Of a stretch of DNA of 64,000 nt, positions 1-11,378 are shown one piece after another. Numbering within the stretch: position 1 is the first letter of the stretch; every line of letters starts with the position of its first letter. The DNA is taken from the NCBI GenBank assembly GCA_022264855.1, contig JABYQU010000007.1:186001-250000 (forward strand), read 5' to 3'. The translations under genes were made by a program, and so were the position numbers. The notes under the pieces were generated by a model that saw only the letters and a list, made by a program, of their open reading frames with translations, was not told the origin of the DNA and searched no databases. The stretch is from Lenzites betulinus (taxonomy: Eukaryota > Basidiomycota > Agaricomycetes > Polyporales > Polyporaceae).

Positions 1-3000
1 GCGTGTATTCGCAAGTACAGGAGTGATTGTTGGTGGCCGCGACTCGTAGGCGGCGCGGGAGGCGGTGGTCATGAGGGGAGGTGTTGCTACGAGCTCCAAG
101 AGTTGCTTCACGCCAAGGATAGCTGCGATATCTGTAATACGGGCGAAGGGAATGCGTCGTACGGAACGCGATACGTGTTTTGGCATGGGCATTGCGGTGT
201 CCCAGAGCTGGACCATCTCGTCAAGGTCTGACCCGGTAGTCGACGCACCAGCGGCTCTCATGAGCCCATCCCAAGACGTTGCGCATGCATATCTAGATGA
301 GCCAGTGATCTCCTGGATCGCGGAGATAGTAGCCATAACATCATGGCGCAGCTCGTCCGAACGCTGATTGCAACCCCCTAAACATATGATCTATGAGCAT
401 GTGTCTCGACTTCACAGATCAAGCCGCCCTACACAAGCAGAGATTCTTGAAGCTAAGTCCGCAGAGGTAGTAAGTATTCCTAGTACTGTAACGTGGATTC
501 TTGTGAAGACGTACATCCTAGCGACCAATATATTCCTGGTTATGTTGGCTCCCGGTTTGGATAGATCCAAATTCTCGACGAGGATGAGCCATTCTGCCAG
601 TGTGTCACATTAGTAAGAGGATGCAAGTAGTCATCATCTTGGATGCGATAAACAACATACCTGTATCGTATCCTGAGTATACCTGTTGAACGAGGTCCCT
701 CAGATGCCATGTGTATTGAGCAGCTAGGTCAGTCGACTTGGCTCTGAGCACAGGGAAAGATGGGAGGGTGCGGGCAATCCAGCTCTTTGGCAAAGTCAGG
801 CCGTGGAGCGTTCCGAGCGATCGCAGTGCCCGTGCTATGATCAATGAGCTGCACAGGTGATCCATGAAGTCACAGAGGACAACGACGTCGATGGGCAGAC
901 GGCTAGCCAGGATATGGCTAGATGGCTTCAATATTAGTACTGCTGTGCTGACGGATGACGAAAAACTTACTTCAGGAGGAGCACACCCCGGTCCAACGAT
1001 TCTGGGACTTGTCCTTGCATTGTGAGCAGGAGGTCTTGCACGACGTAGGTTTTGGATCTCCACACTGGCAATTGTGGGGATCGGGGCCCAGGGAAAGCGC
1101 ATGGTATGAGGTGCAAACGATTGAACGCCGCGTGATAATCCCATAGTACGGCGAGGCGTGTCGCTCTGAACAGACTGTTGAGGAAAATATGGAGACTTTC
1201 TCTTCCTCCCGGGCTCAGATTGTTCAAGAAGTCCTGGATCCATACGGTTACCACAGACCGGCCTTCCATTAGTTCAGGAATAGCGTCAGGTGAGAGCACG
1301 TGCACGGAACCCAGCGTGAAATGTGGGGGATAGAGTGCTTCATACAAACGCCTAAGCCACACCCTAAGACAGCGGCAAATACCTTGGTCAGTACAATGAA
1401 TGACGAGTACTTGATTTTGACATACCTCTGTTGGAAAAAGAGCTCACGCGAGGGTACTTCGGCTGCATACAAAGTATGGTAGATCAAGATCTGCAGTAGG
1501 TGGATTCGTACCAGCAGATTGTACGTCGCAGACGAATCTTCTTGGGGATCGACATGATATTGAGGGCATTGCTGGCGGAAGCAAGATCTGGAAGCAGCGA
1601 AAAGGAAACACGGGCGAATCGTGAGCAACCGATGACAAGCCTCGTTGTGGTGTAGGACTCGTTTGAGGAGGTGCTCCCTGAGGATGCGCTTGATACGTTG
1701 CTCGAGATCCCGGCGTAGTATGACAAGGCCGAGCCATCCATTCCTCGCCCGATCAGTCCGTATGTGCTTGACACCTAAGCCCAGGCAGCTCCCATCATGA
1801 ACTAGATAGTGATCTTCATCGTAGACGGTGAAAGTGAACAACCTTCGGAGCACAGGGAGGGAGCACGGATGGGGATGGCACACGAACCGCTGCAGTAGGC
1901 GGGCATAGTGCAAGAATGTCTTGAAGTGGGAAGCGATCTCGACGAAAGACAGAGAGCCTAGATTGGTAGGCGTCGAGAAGTTGTTGTCCAGGATAACGAA
2001 TGTCGCCGCCTCATGCTCTGGGTGCAATAACGTGTGACGGAATCGACGGAGGGTGTCCATATCATCCCGATGAATCGCATCAAACATGTCCATCTGTCTT
2101 GCGGTGATAAGAATCTGGCAACGTTATCACAACAGTTGCGCACCTCCCGACATTCCATGCTGTCACTGGCGAGAAGCCCTTGGAAGTTTCCCACTAGCTG
2201 TAGAAGCTCATCTGGCGGAGGGCGGCAGTTTGATGATCTTGCAATGGTGTCAAATGGTGGGGCTGATTCTTTGACGAACGCGAAGGTGGCCCGGGACCAC
2301 AAGCCGTCCAATACTACCTGTGCTGCCCACGAAGCCGATGTTGGATTGAGCGAGTCCAGCAACAACAGCCGGACAGCTTCGTAGATATTGCCATCTAACA
2401 GCTGACTTCTTGCGGCCTCTGAGAATCTGCCTTGTTGTTCAAGCAAAGCTGCGCGAGGCGTGTTGAGGCCGTAATCCGCCATATACTCCAGAGCTTCGTT
2501 CTCGGATGAGAACAATGTGCATGCCTTCCTGCAACACCCTGTCATCACTGACGGCAATAGCACTTCCATACATGTACTTACTCGACCTCGTTCTTCCTCA
2601 GATACTGTAGCTTGGAGACAGATATTATGTTTTCTGCAACGGACGTGGCCACCTCGTCACGATGTTGTTGAACGACATCGATAGCTTCGTCAAACATGCC
2701 GGCCATGCGATAGTAGGTGGCTGCGTCTTGGAAGCGGTCCGCAGCATGGAATGCTCGCGCAGCCTCCTTGTTGTTGCCTGCAAACGCGTAGTGTTGGGCA
2801 GCGATACGGTGATAACTATGCTTCTCTTCTGCATGCTCGGCCTCTTTTGCACATTGCTCGAATGCCTCAGCGACCGTAAGAAGCGCTTGGATATTGTTGG
2901 TGGTGGAGTGCAGTGACGTGCTGAAATCCCGTATGATGGACTCGGATGCCGCTGGAACAAGGTCGCGTAAGTGGTACGCACGCGCAACCCTCTGCTCCTT

Positions 3001-4096
3001 CCACATCTTAGCCCGTTCGAATGCCAGGGTGGCCTCCCCGTACTGCTTTTTGTCGAAAAGACTCTGGGCTACCTCTGCCCACTCCTCCCTGCTGGACGAT
3101 ATGGCTAAGCGTGGCATAACAGTTCCTGGGGTATGGCTCTTGATCACGCCGGCATGGTCCCAGAAGATCTGGCACAGAATGAGAAACGGTAATGCTCCGA
3201 AACAAATGTGCACTTACTCGCATAGGAACTCCCCGTTGCGAGTGATCTATAATCCAGAGGTTCATCCGTGCTCGCGTGACGGCAACGTACAAGAACTTCA
3301 ACTTTTCATATAGAAGGGGGACATTATTTGCCTAACATTATCCAGTCCGTGTTTGTGTGTACTCACCTCTCGACATATGCCGCTGTGGCGAGCATGCTCA
3401 AAGGCGGGGGTCGCATGGCCCGGGATGCCGTCCAACACAATGCGCCACCGCTGCGAGTCCTCCGAGGAGTCTTCGAATGGATCATAGAGCAAGACCTACA
3501 CCAAAGAGTCAGTAGTTATGTTTGTAGAAGTTCTGATAGCACACGTACATCATCAAATTCAAGCCCCTTACTCTCGGCAATGGTTCTAAGGGCCCGAGGT
3601 CTTATGGAACCACACTTAACAATTATAGCGATGAAAGTACGCACAGGACAATTCCAACTTGACCAACTTGGGAGCGCAGCTTCTGCTTTGCTGTAGAGTC
3701 CCGGACTAGGATGCCTATACGCGAGGATATGATCTTAAGCATGCAGATGGCAGCAGACAACGTAAATAGTAAAACGTACATTGATGAGCTCCAAATTCAA
3801 CTGTGTTCCCGCTGTGTAGATAGTGTTATGTCTGAGTAATGTTGTTATAAGGCGCCGCAGAAAGGACAGACTTACGACTCATCTGAAAGAAATGTTTCGA
3901 AGTTTGCTGAGGCGTCATCCCAAAAGAAGGTGGGTTTTGGCCCAGCTGTCATTCCCTGCTCTGGGGGTAGCACGTCGACGGAGTTGGGCCATAAGCGGGT
4001 GATCAACTTGACTATGGCTGCGGCACAATCTACGATTCCCGCATGGGAACGATAGTTAGCCGTTAGGTGATACATTCTCGGCCCATGGCGAGGCGA
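1..4096 (-). CDS. TRANK1-like UvrD/Rep helicase, 3' half, cut by the window edge
   Basis: Continuation of the gene that starts at 28288. It resumes after a CAG acceptor at 4097-4099 in the correct phase: the upstream exon ends FLYEH and this one begins SPRHGP, leading into the conserved LTANYRSHAGIVDC motif. Further exons: 4096-3876, 3811-3780, 3714-3645, 3585-3549, 3495-3367, 3301-3218, 3168-2582, 2528-2144, and 2093 onward. Helicase C motifs are visible: ESKGLEFDDVLLYDPFEDS and LKFLYVAVTRARMNLWIID. After these comes an alpha-helical region of TPR-like repeats (about 3170-2140, rich in Ala/Glu/Tyr, for example AAQHYAFAGNNKEAARAFHAA). Exons left of about 1960 stay open in overlapping frames but I did not phase them. 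The C-terminus lies outside the window. The gene looks intact despite the insertion, so it is called a CDS and not a pseudogene. Confidence 0.85.
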
Positions 4097-4115
4097 CTGA
4101 GCGGTAACTTTGCGA

Positions 4116-4124
4116 GTTGTATAC
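4116..4124. repeat. Target site duplication, left copy (GTTGTATAC)
   Basis: Nine bases identical and in the same orientation as 24492-24500, immediately outside the left TIR. They lie in the host intron, 19 bp from the 3' splice acceptor of the TRANK1-like gene (CAG at 4099-4097 on the minus strand). Confidence 0.88.
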
Positions 4125-4299
4125 ATCAGTTGTTGCAACGTTCTAGGTGTATTAAATAGCGGGAGTTGCAACTTCCGCGGTTTAAGGCCAAATAAGCGCC
4201 GTTGGGCACTGCCACCGACGCGCGAGATGCACGCGCCTATCTGCACTTGCAGCCAGCGGCTATTGTAGTTGCAGCCACGAAAAAAATAGCATTAACGGG

Positions 4300-4359
4300 A
4301 ATTGAACGTCGAACGTGTGCAAAACGTAGTATTAGTGAAACGCGCGAGCCACTACGCTA
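4300..4359 (-). other. tRNA-like block with Pol III A and B box-like motifs, left TIR
   Basis: On the minus strand, TAGCGTAGTGG (4359-4349) matches the tRNA A box pattern and GACGTTCAATTCC (about 4310-4299) resembles a B box. Their spacing of about 40-45 bases is like that in a tRNA gene. No clean cloverleaf forms, so this is not called a tRNA. Confidence 0.4.
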
Positions 4360-4625
4360 CAGAGCTGTACACAATACTGAACTGTTAATGGAATACATCA
4401 AGATACTCCTCACTACGGCTACTTACGCCCCATCATACCCCGCAGACCCATGATCGACTTCACCCCGCGTGCCTGCCCCTCCGATCGAGTATACTGTGTG
4501 CCTGTGGGTCGACGTCCGATCGCGTACAACGAGTCAGTTCCAAACCCGCCGCACCGCACAAAACACGCATATTATTTACCCATACTTGCATTCCGAGTAC
4601 AGTAAACTACTTCATCCCGCCGTAA

Positions 4626-5144
4626 TCAAAAGTCGTTCACGTCATCGAACGTTGCGCTCGCCCACCCAAACGCGCGCGCGAGGCGCGTCTTCACGCTGTA
4701 CGAACGCGTCAATGTAATAGACCGTTAGCGTCAATGTAATAGACCGTTAGCATGTGATGAAGACCTACTAATTTTGACGCGATCGCTCCATCTTGTGCTT
4801 ATGATCCTGCAATAAACGTGTTAGCAACAGTAGCAGCGAGGGAACGGTCGCTTACCATGTGCAACACGAAAGTTCCTCCACCCCAGCGCGCGGGGACCTT
4901 GTACCTAAATTCTACTCCTGCGCGGCTGATCTCGAATCCTAGCTCTACCATGGCCTACGGACATGTTAGTGAACGTACCCACGGAAAGGCCGCCATACTC
5001 ACCTGATTGAAGTCCTTCCAGTCAAAAGCGCACCGCGCGTTCTTGTTCGATTTGAAAACCGACTGGAGCACCTACTAACCTGTCAGTACTATACGCCCTC
5101 ATCCCGTTCTCGCTGACCTTTTGCGAATCTCCAGTGAGCGGCAT
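4626..5144 (-). CDS. TIR-embedded 100-aa protein, left copy
   Basis: Five exons, all GT-AG: 5144-5118, 5071-5003, 4954-4856, 4806-4769, 4695-4626 (stop TGA). The phases close to exactly 101 codons. The product has no family I recognise. It contains FDWKDFNQ, an RYKVPARWGGG stretch, and ends FDDVNDF; it is rich in Arg/Lys and aromatic residues, with no membrane segment. It points outward toward the element end. The same gene is found in the right TIR with identical exon lengths, and the two proteins differ at 6 of 100 residues. The last intron is 73 nt here against 51 nt in the right copy because of a 22-bp duplication. A role in end recognition or element control is possible but is only inference from location. 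Confidence 0.75.
4706..4749 (+). repeat. 22-bp tandem duplication in the left TIR
   Basis: Two perfect copies of a 22-bp unit (4706-4727 and 4728-4749) beginning GCGTCAATGTAATAG. They lie in the last intron of the left TIR gene and only one unit-like copy exists at the matching place in the right TIR. The duplication therefore arose after the two TIRs last became identical. Confidence 0.9.
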
Positions 5145-5289
5145 GGAGCAGTCGGTAGTCGCGGATGGGATGCGGCGTCGCGGTTCGAGCGAGTGGCCGA
5201 GAGGCGGGGGCGCGGCGCGAGGCAGAGGGGTAAGGGCTTCGAGTGAGCGGCGTCGTCGAGTGACAGGCGTCCAGAGAACGGCGCGTTCG

Positions 5290-6430
5290 CGGTTCGAGCG
5301 AGGGTCCGAGAGGTGCGAGCGGAGAGCGGTACGGCCGCGGGAGAGGCTGCGAGGGCGGCGCGAGAGAGCGCGGTACGGCGCGCTGTCAACGTAGGGCGCG
5401 AGCGCTCCGTCGAACGGGTCGTACCGCCTAGATTGAGCGAGGGCGGCGAGTGCGGCGGGAGAGATGGCGAGTGCGGCGGGAGAGATAGCGAGGGCGGCGG
5501 GAGAGGCTGCGAGGGCGGCGCGAGAGGCAGCGAGGGCGGCGCTGTGTCGACGTAGGGCGCGAGCGCTGCGTCGCACGGGTCGCGTGGCCTTGAGTTGGGC
5601 GAGGGCGGCGAGGGCGGCGGGAGAGATGGCGAGGGCGGCGGGAGAGATGGCGAGGGCGGCGGGAGAGATGGCGAGGGCGGCGGGAGAGGCTGCGAGGGCG
5701 GCGCGAGAGAGGGCGAGGCGAGGGCGGCGCGAGGCAGCGAGGCGAGGGCGGCGCGAGAGGCAGCGAGGACGGCGCGAGAGAGCGCGAGGCCAGGGCGGCG
5801 CGAGAGAGCGCGAGAGAGCGCGAGGGCGGCGGGAGAGGCTGCGAGGGCGGCGGGAGAGAGCGCGAGGGCGGCGGGAGAGGCTGCGAGGGCGGCGCGAGAG
5901 AGCGCGAGGCGAGGGCGGCGGGAGAGGCTGCGAGGGCGGCGGGAGAGAGCGCGAGGGCGGCGGGAGAGGCTGCGAGGGCGGCGCGAGAGAGCGCGAGGCG
6001 AGGGCGGCGCGAGGCAGCGAGGCGAGGGCGGCGCGAGAGAGCGCGAGGGCGGCGCGAGAGGCAGCGAGGACGGCGCGAGAGAGCGCGAGGCCAGGGCGGC
6101 GCGAGAGAGCGCGAGAGAGCGCGAGGGCGGCGGGAGAGGCTGCGAGGGCGGCGGGAGAGAGCGCGAGGGCGGCGGGAGAGGCTGCGAGGACGGCGCGAGA
6201 GAGCGCGAGGCCAGGGCGGCGCGAGAGAGCGCGAGAGAGCGCGAGGGCGGCGGGAGAGGCTGCGAGGGCGGCGGGAGAGAGCGCGAGGGCGGCGGGAGAG
6301 GCTGCGAGGGCGGCGCGAGAGAGCGCGAGGCGAGGGCGGCGCGAGGCAGCGAGGCGAGGGCGGCGCGAGAGAGCGCGAGGGCGGCGCGAGAGGCAGCGAG
6401 GACGGCGCGAGAGAGCGCGGCACGGCGTCG
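5290..6430. repeat. GC-rich subterminal minisatellite inside the left TIR
   Basis: Dense tandem array built from units such as GAGGGCGGCGGGAGAGGCT and GAGGGCGGCGCGAGAGAGCG, alternating in blocks of roughly 18-27 bp, with longer blocks of about 110-180 bp repeated as well (for example 5755-5930, 6045-6190 and 6185-6310). It leaves long open frames on both strands (up to about 400 codons of Arg/Ala/Glu/Gly or Ser/Arg/Pro repeats). I take these as artefacts of a repeat whose unit length is a multiple of three. Confidence 0.85.
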
Positions 6431-6779
6431 GACAGCGGGGTACAGCGAACTGGGCGTCGAACGGGTCCGCGTGGGCGGCGCGACACAGCGCGGTACGGCG
6501 TCGACAGAGAGCGCGGCTTCAGGTAGCGCGAGAACGCGCCAAGGAACAGCTACGCGTGCGCTACATTGAGCTAGAGGCGCGAGCGTGGGGCGAGAAAGTC
6601 CGATACGGCGTCGTCGGAGACGAATACAGCGGGGAGTCGAGTTTGTGCCAGATCGCGGCGAAGAAGTTTTGTCTAAGGACTATCAAGAAGTGCGCGCGTT
6701 AATAAATGAGGCCTCACAAGCCGTTCACGCCCGAACGCGTCCCCCAATCATTGAATACATCGTGCTTTACAGAGATTAG

Positions 6780-8746
6780 CTACTTCCGTGCACGCTTTCT
6801 CGGATTCCTCTCCGGTGTCTCAGTCATAGGCAGAGCGAGGCCCTCGATCTCCAGACCGACGTGACGGAGGTCGGCCGCACCCGGGGGGCGCACGAGTATC
6901 GTGTGGGTCGATTGGTCGATGTGAAATGAGGAAGCAGTACGCCGCGGGCGCCACTGCGACGTCTTCGGGTCCCACATATCCACGATTTCGAGCGGGGCGA
7001 TGAGGTCCCATAGCCCGCTGTTGCGGATGTAGACGTTGCGCGTAGAGGGTAAGCGTTCTTTAACGCAGTGAGCGCGTACGAGGTTCTGTAAGTCTGTGTC
7101 AGTCTCACTGCGGTAGTAGGCGGCTGGATCAATCGCGCTTACCGGCCTCCAGACAACAAAAGTCACTGCGTCAACTGTGCGCTGACGCTGCGAGATCTTC
7201 TTCTCGTGCAGCACCGCCTCACCCCCTGCCCCAGCTTGTCGTTCCAGCGGCTCAGCTAGTATCGCCAGTGCATTGAGGACCTTTCCTAGTGACGGGCACC
7301 GAAACGCGGAGGGATGTCGCACGATGAGGGCCAGGTCGTCCGCCTTGACCTGGATCCCGCGCGTTCTGGAATGTCCGTCGAGCCAACCCATATCGTCCGG
7401 GTGCCATACATCTATTTTCCCATTTATCCCGGAGAACATCGGGTAGTCGTCGAGTAGACACATGGAGCTGCATCGCACTCGCACTCGAATGAAGGAGGGC
7501 AAAATGCCGTTCTGCAAGCGGTGGTCAGCGGAGTGCACGAAGTATTTCTCCTATTGCTTACCATCGCCCAATAAACGATGGTTACGAATCGCTGTCCAAC
7601 CAAAGTAAGCGGAATTCCCGTGAGTTGGCAAATGCGCATGTACCATGTTGAGATCCTGCCAATTGTGTTCGTCTTCCTCCTGGTAACGTATCGCTAGCTA
7701 AGATGCTTACTATCAGCCTGTAAGTCAAGCCTTGCAAAGGCAGATACATACTATGTAAGGATCGATCCGATGTAACACCTGTGAACTGGTCAGCATTGGA
7801 AGGGCACATTTCGTACGAGTCCTCACTTCGTGTGAGTGCTCCTCAGGCACACCATGTATATCCTCAAGCTCCATGGACGCCAGTGTGAAGTGCTGCTCGT
7901 ACTCGTCGTCGGAATATCCCTGGTCAAGCGCATCGTTGCCGTCAAGCGTTTCGGTCGCACTACGGCCCCCCTCGTCGTCCGAGAGCTCAATAACTTCATC
8001 TTCCAAAGCCGCAGCTGCGTTCGAAGGTCCCGCTCGTGCGTTTGACGATCGCGTCCTGGTGTTTAAGGTACCCGCTCGTGCATTGGTACCACTGCCTCGA
8101 TTGGCTACATTCTGTGCACGAGGCGGTGAGCGACGGACCCCCGACCATACTAATGGTATCACTTACCGCGAAAGGCATTTCGTTCAGGTGTAACGCTTGT
8201 TCTTCAAGCGTTCCTTCCTCTAAAGCCAATCGCATAGCCATAGCGGCATCGTTTGCGTCCAGCTGTATGCCACATATCAGGCCGGTGCCTGCGCGCTGAG
8301 CCAAACGTACTCACCTGGGATCCACCCGCTCTTCTCATGCCAGCATCCGGACGTCTTGCCTTGCCCGCCGCGATGTCGCTCGCTCGTATCGTTTCTATCT
8401 CCAGCAGTAGCTCGTCGCTGGGCCCGTCCTGCATCGGGATTACAAAGTGATTGTTGGTACACTATCAGAATGTCAGCCGGTCAGTCGCTCGCTGCTTGAA
8501 ACGCCCACTCACGATGTAACCGGTAGCCCCCGCGAAACCCTGCTTGTACAGTGTGCCTCTGGGTCTCATTTCCAAACCGCATACTTTACATATCACATTC
8601 GTCGGGGATGCGGACGCCGGGGTTTTTTGGCAAGCCTCTTTGAGTTCTGTGCTGTAGTCGAGCCGCTTGCTATCGCTCCGCTGTCTAATACCTGGATGTC
8701 GGTAGAGGCGTAGTTTGGGATCGTGGATGTCGATGCGCTCTGACAT
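6780..8746 (-). CDS. KDZ-element cargo gene A: 566-aa unknown protein, CxxC motif and repeated W-module
   Basis: Six exons with closing phases: 8746-8513, 8461-8315, 8262-8167, 8111-7752, 7693-7562, 7511-6780; 567 codons with stop TAG. Start chosen as the ATG opening a dense coding stretch. Not a family I recognise. Exon 1 holds CKVCGLEMRPRG, a CxxC pair. The middle is acidic (VIELSDDEGG) and resembles a SUMO-interaction or NLS-flanking linker. The last exon carries two copies of a roughly 70-aa module with an I-V/D-x-W-D/H core (KIDVWHPDDMGW and IVDMWDPKTSQW). Each is preceded by a strand-like VTIVYW or VTFVVW. It ends in a basic tail RNPRKRARK, a likely nuclear signal. The same module pair occurs in cargo gene B 211 bp upstream, so the two are probably distant paralogues. 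Confidence 0.7.
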
Positions 8747-8957
8747 GGCGGCAGGTGCGAAGGCGTCAGGCAAATTTTTGGCAGCACGGAATACCCTGTA
8801 ACAGGCCGTCTCGGGATGTCCCGTCCTTTGTGTGCTTGCTTTCGCGCTACATCCATGGATTTCAAGGCCCAAGTACACGGCCTAGACCCTCGGGCCCAGC
8901 CGCACTGGGTTTGCGTTTGGCTTTACAATGTGCTACGGACACTTGTTTAATAACGGT

Positions 8958-11041
8958 TTACGGCGATGGTGCGTCGATGGGGTCGGAGGCAGGAACCTCA
9001 ATGGGGTCGGATGCCGTGTCCCCCATCGTCAGATCGTAGTACTCCCTGGACTGAGTGCGTACTAAGAATACTCGCAACGAGGCTGCGGCCGCCTCTCGCG
9101 CAGCGTACCGCGCCGCGCGCGCTGCCGCGCGGCGGGCTGCACGGTTCGCTACATTAGCAGCTTGCTCGCCATACTCCTCCTCCGCCACTGCAGTCGCGTC
9201 GTCGGAGTCGTAGTCCATCTCACTGATGGACTCTTCCCCCTGGCCAACGATAGGGCCATCGTCGGCCTCCATATTCGCTCCAACTCCATCAACCACCACG
9301 TCCGCTTCACCTGGCTCAGGTGGCCCTGCCTGGGTATCATCGGCTACCACTACGTCGTGATGCACGACGAGGGCCTCGCTGACCAAGTCGAGATCGTGCG
9401 TTGCGCCAGGTTCACCCTCCTCGCTGGCACCCGTCGGGACACTGTTCTCAATATCAGTTGGGCCCTGGGTGCGAGGTCGCTTGTCGTCGCGAAGGGATGG
9501 CACCCCGTCGCTCTCATCTTCCTCTCTCGCGCGCTTTGGCGTCATGGCGTCATGATCGACGTTCTTCGCCTGCCACAGGATACACGTCAGTGTGGACAGA
9601 TGAGGGAAGCGATCGGCTTACGTTGCGGTTCGTTTCGTCCGACTTGCTCGCTTCCCCATCCCCGGTGACTGCGCTAGGTCCTGGCAGGTTGATTTCGCGA
9701 ACGCTGCGCAACTCTCCTGCTTCCTCCTCGCTCCTCGCGGCTATGTCCTCGCTCTGCTCGGCGTCATCTACGAGCTCGCCCACCGTGTCGAGGGAATTGA
9801 CATTGTCGGCGTCGCCAAGCGGAGCGCATGGAGTTTTCTCCTGCAGCCGCTGCTCTCCCAGCTCCGGCGATGTATAGGTCCCCGCGACGCTTTCGGCCTC
9901 TCTAGTCACGGCGTTCAGGGCTGGCAGCTCACTAGCATCTAGGTCGTCGCTTGCGGCTGCAGTAGTTGACCCGAATTTTCCTTCCTCGTCGCCCTCGGAG
10001 ACGGCCACCATCGAGCGGTGCAAAGAGCTGTCCAACCCGCGGTAAATTTCGCCGAAGTCGATAGGGTCGTTGGTACAAGTGGTTGTGGCGGAAGGATGCG
10101 CGTCATCGGCGAGAACAGAGGGAATGGCGTCCGGTAGGCTTGCAACTTCTTCGGAGGGGCGAGGGGCCAAAGCGACGCTGGATTCGGAGGGTTCAGGCAT
10201 GCGCGCAAGACGGGCATCCGGGTTCGGCAGAGCGTCCGCGGGCTCGGATCTACGTTCGCAGTTCGACAGAACGTTGGGCGAGGTGTTGTCTTCGATGGCG
10301 GCGAGCTCCTCTCCAAGTCCTTGGGTCAGGCCAACCTCGAGCTTCTTGACCAATAAAGTGCGTCCGTTCTCCGACAGGGGCAAGTAGGATGCGGCATTGA
10401 CGAAACCCCACTCACATGCGCTGGAGTCCCAAAGGTTGACCGCACCCACGTCGTCGAAGTGAGTTCGCCAGGCCCGAACAGCGCGGGAGTCGACAGCGTT
10501 GTTCAGCTCGCAATCATCGGCGAACTTAGCGAGACAGATGCTCCGGCTAGATGGCATCTTGATTTCGAAAGCCGTGCCTCTAGCTTGCTCCTAGACCAGG
10601 GGTTAGATGCGATTACATGACCAGACGCTCACTTACTGAGTACCAGAACACGACTCGGATTCTCTCCCTGTCTTGTCCGCTGATATGGAGATACTCGGTG
10701 GTCGCAGTGGTGTCTCCAAATCCGACCGTCAGGCTTTTGTAGAGGTCTACGAGGTGCACGCCGAAGTTCTTGCAACGACGAACCCCGAGGGGTCGGATGA
10801 GGAAGACTCGGGGTGGGCCTCCGACGTCCACCTGGCCCTCACGGAATGTCACCATGCGCCACCGCGCTTCCCGCACCTCCCAGACGTCCAGCAGATCGAA
10901 AGGCATTCCCTGTAGCGTCTCCACTAGCCACTCGATGTTCCATAGATAGATGCTGCCCGCACAATGCTCCTCGCCGACTGTGCGCGTGACGGGAACTTCG
11001 TCTTCCTGATGCAGATCAGTACTGGCACCAACCGTGGTCAT
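8958..11041 (-). CDS. KDZ-element cargo gene B: 661-aa unknown protein sharing the W-module of gene A
   Basis: Three exons: 11041-10637, 10590-9622, 9569-8958; 662 codons with stop TAA. The N-terminal third has two W-modules (LLDVWEVREARW near 10890 and AVNLWDSSACEW near 10440), separated by a strand IRVVFWYS, the same arrangement as in cargo gene A. The central 200 residues are acidic and Ser/Pro/Ala-rich, probably disordered. Near the start of exon 3 is a basic cluster TPKRAREED, followed by an Ala/Arg helix (RAARRAAARAARYAAREAAA) that could be a coiled coil or nucleic-acid contact. No enzyme motif is seen. An upstream non-coding exon is possible. Function unknown; nuclear location inferred from basic clusters. 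Confidence 0.7.
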
Positions 11042-11378
11042 ACATGCGACGTACTTTGTGCCAGACCGTTATTTGCGTAGACATTTCTCCACTGAGCAAA
11101 GGATAGACGAGATTAAGGGGGGGCGGGGGGGCGCGGGGATGGACCTGCCTGAATGACTGGACTTGGTGAAGGGTGGCGCGACCCCGGAGCTGCGAACTTT
11201 GCCGCGCAGAGCCCGTGTACACCGCAAAAACTTTCTGTGCCAAGCTTTGCCGATTTATGCGGATGAGCGGCCGATACCAAATTTCCCCCACATGGCTCTA
11301 TGGAATGGCTCTATTCTACGCCCATCGCTATTCCAGAGCCCTCTGACACCCCATTTTTCCCTCGCCATGCAGGTCACT

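Larger units (their letters stand above)
4125..5232 (+). repeat. Left terminal inverted repeat (about 1.1 kb)
   Basis: Reverse complement similarity to 23385-24491 can be followed from the outermost bases (TTGCAAC, then CTAGGTGT, then AAATAGCGGGAGTTGCAACTTC) through the whole embedded small gene to the GC-rich block ending near 5232. Over the embedded coding exons I count 32 mismatches in 303 bases (about 89% identity). The outer 150 bp carries several GTTGCA motifs. There is one 22-bp tandem duplication (4706-4749) that the right TIR lacks. Confidence 0.92.

Noticed and set aside
5428..6702. Three long overlapping open frames (324-412 codons) on both strands
   Set aside because: They translate only the GC-rich minisatellite into Arg/Ala/Glu/Gly or Ser/Arg/Pro repeats. 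Similar frames exist on both strands at once, and there are no start context or splice features.
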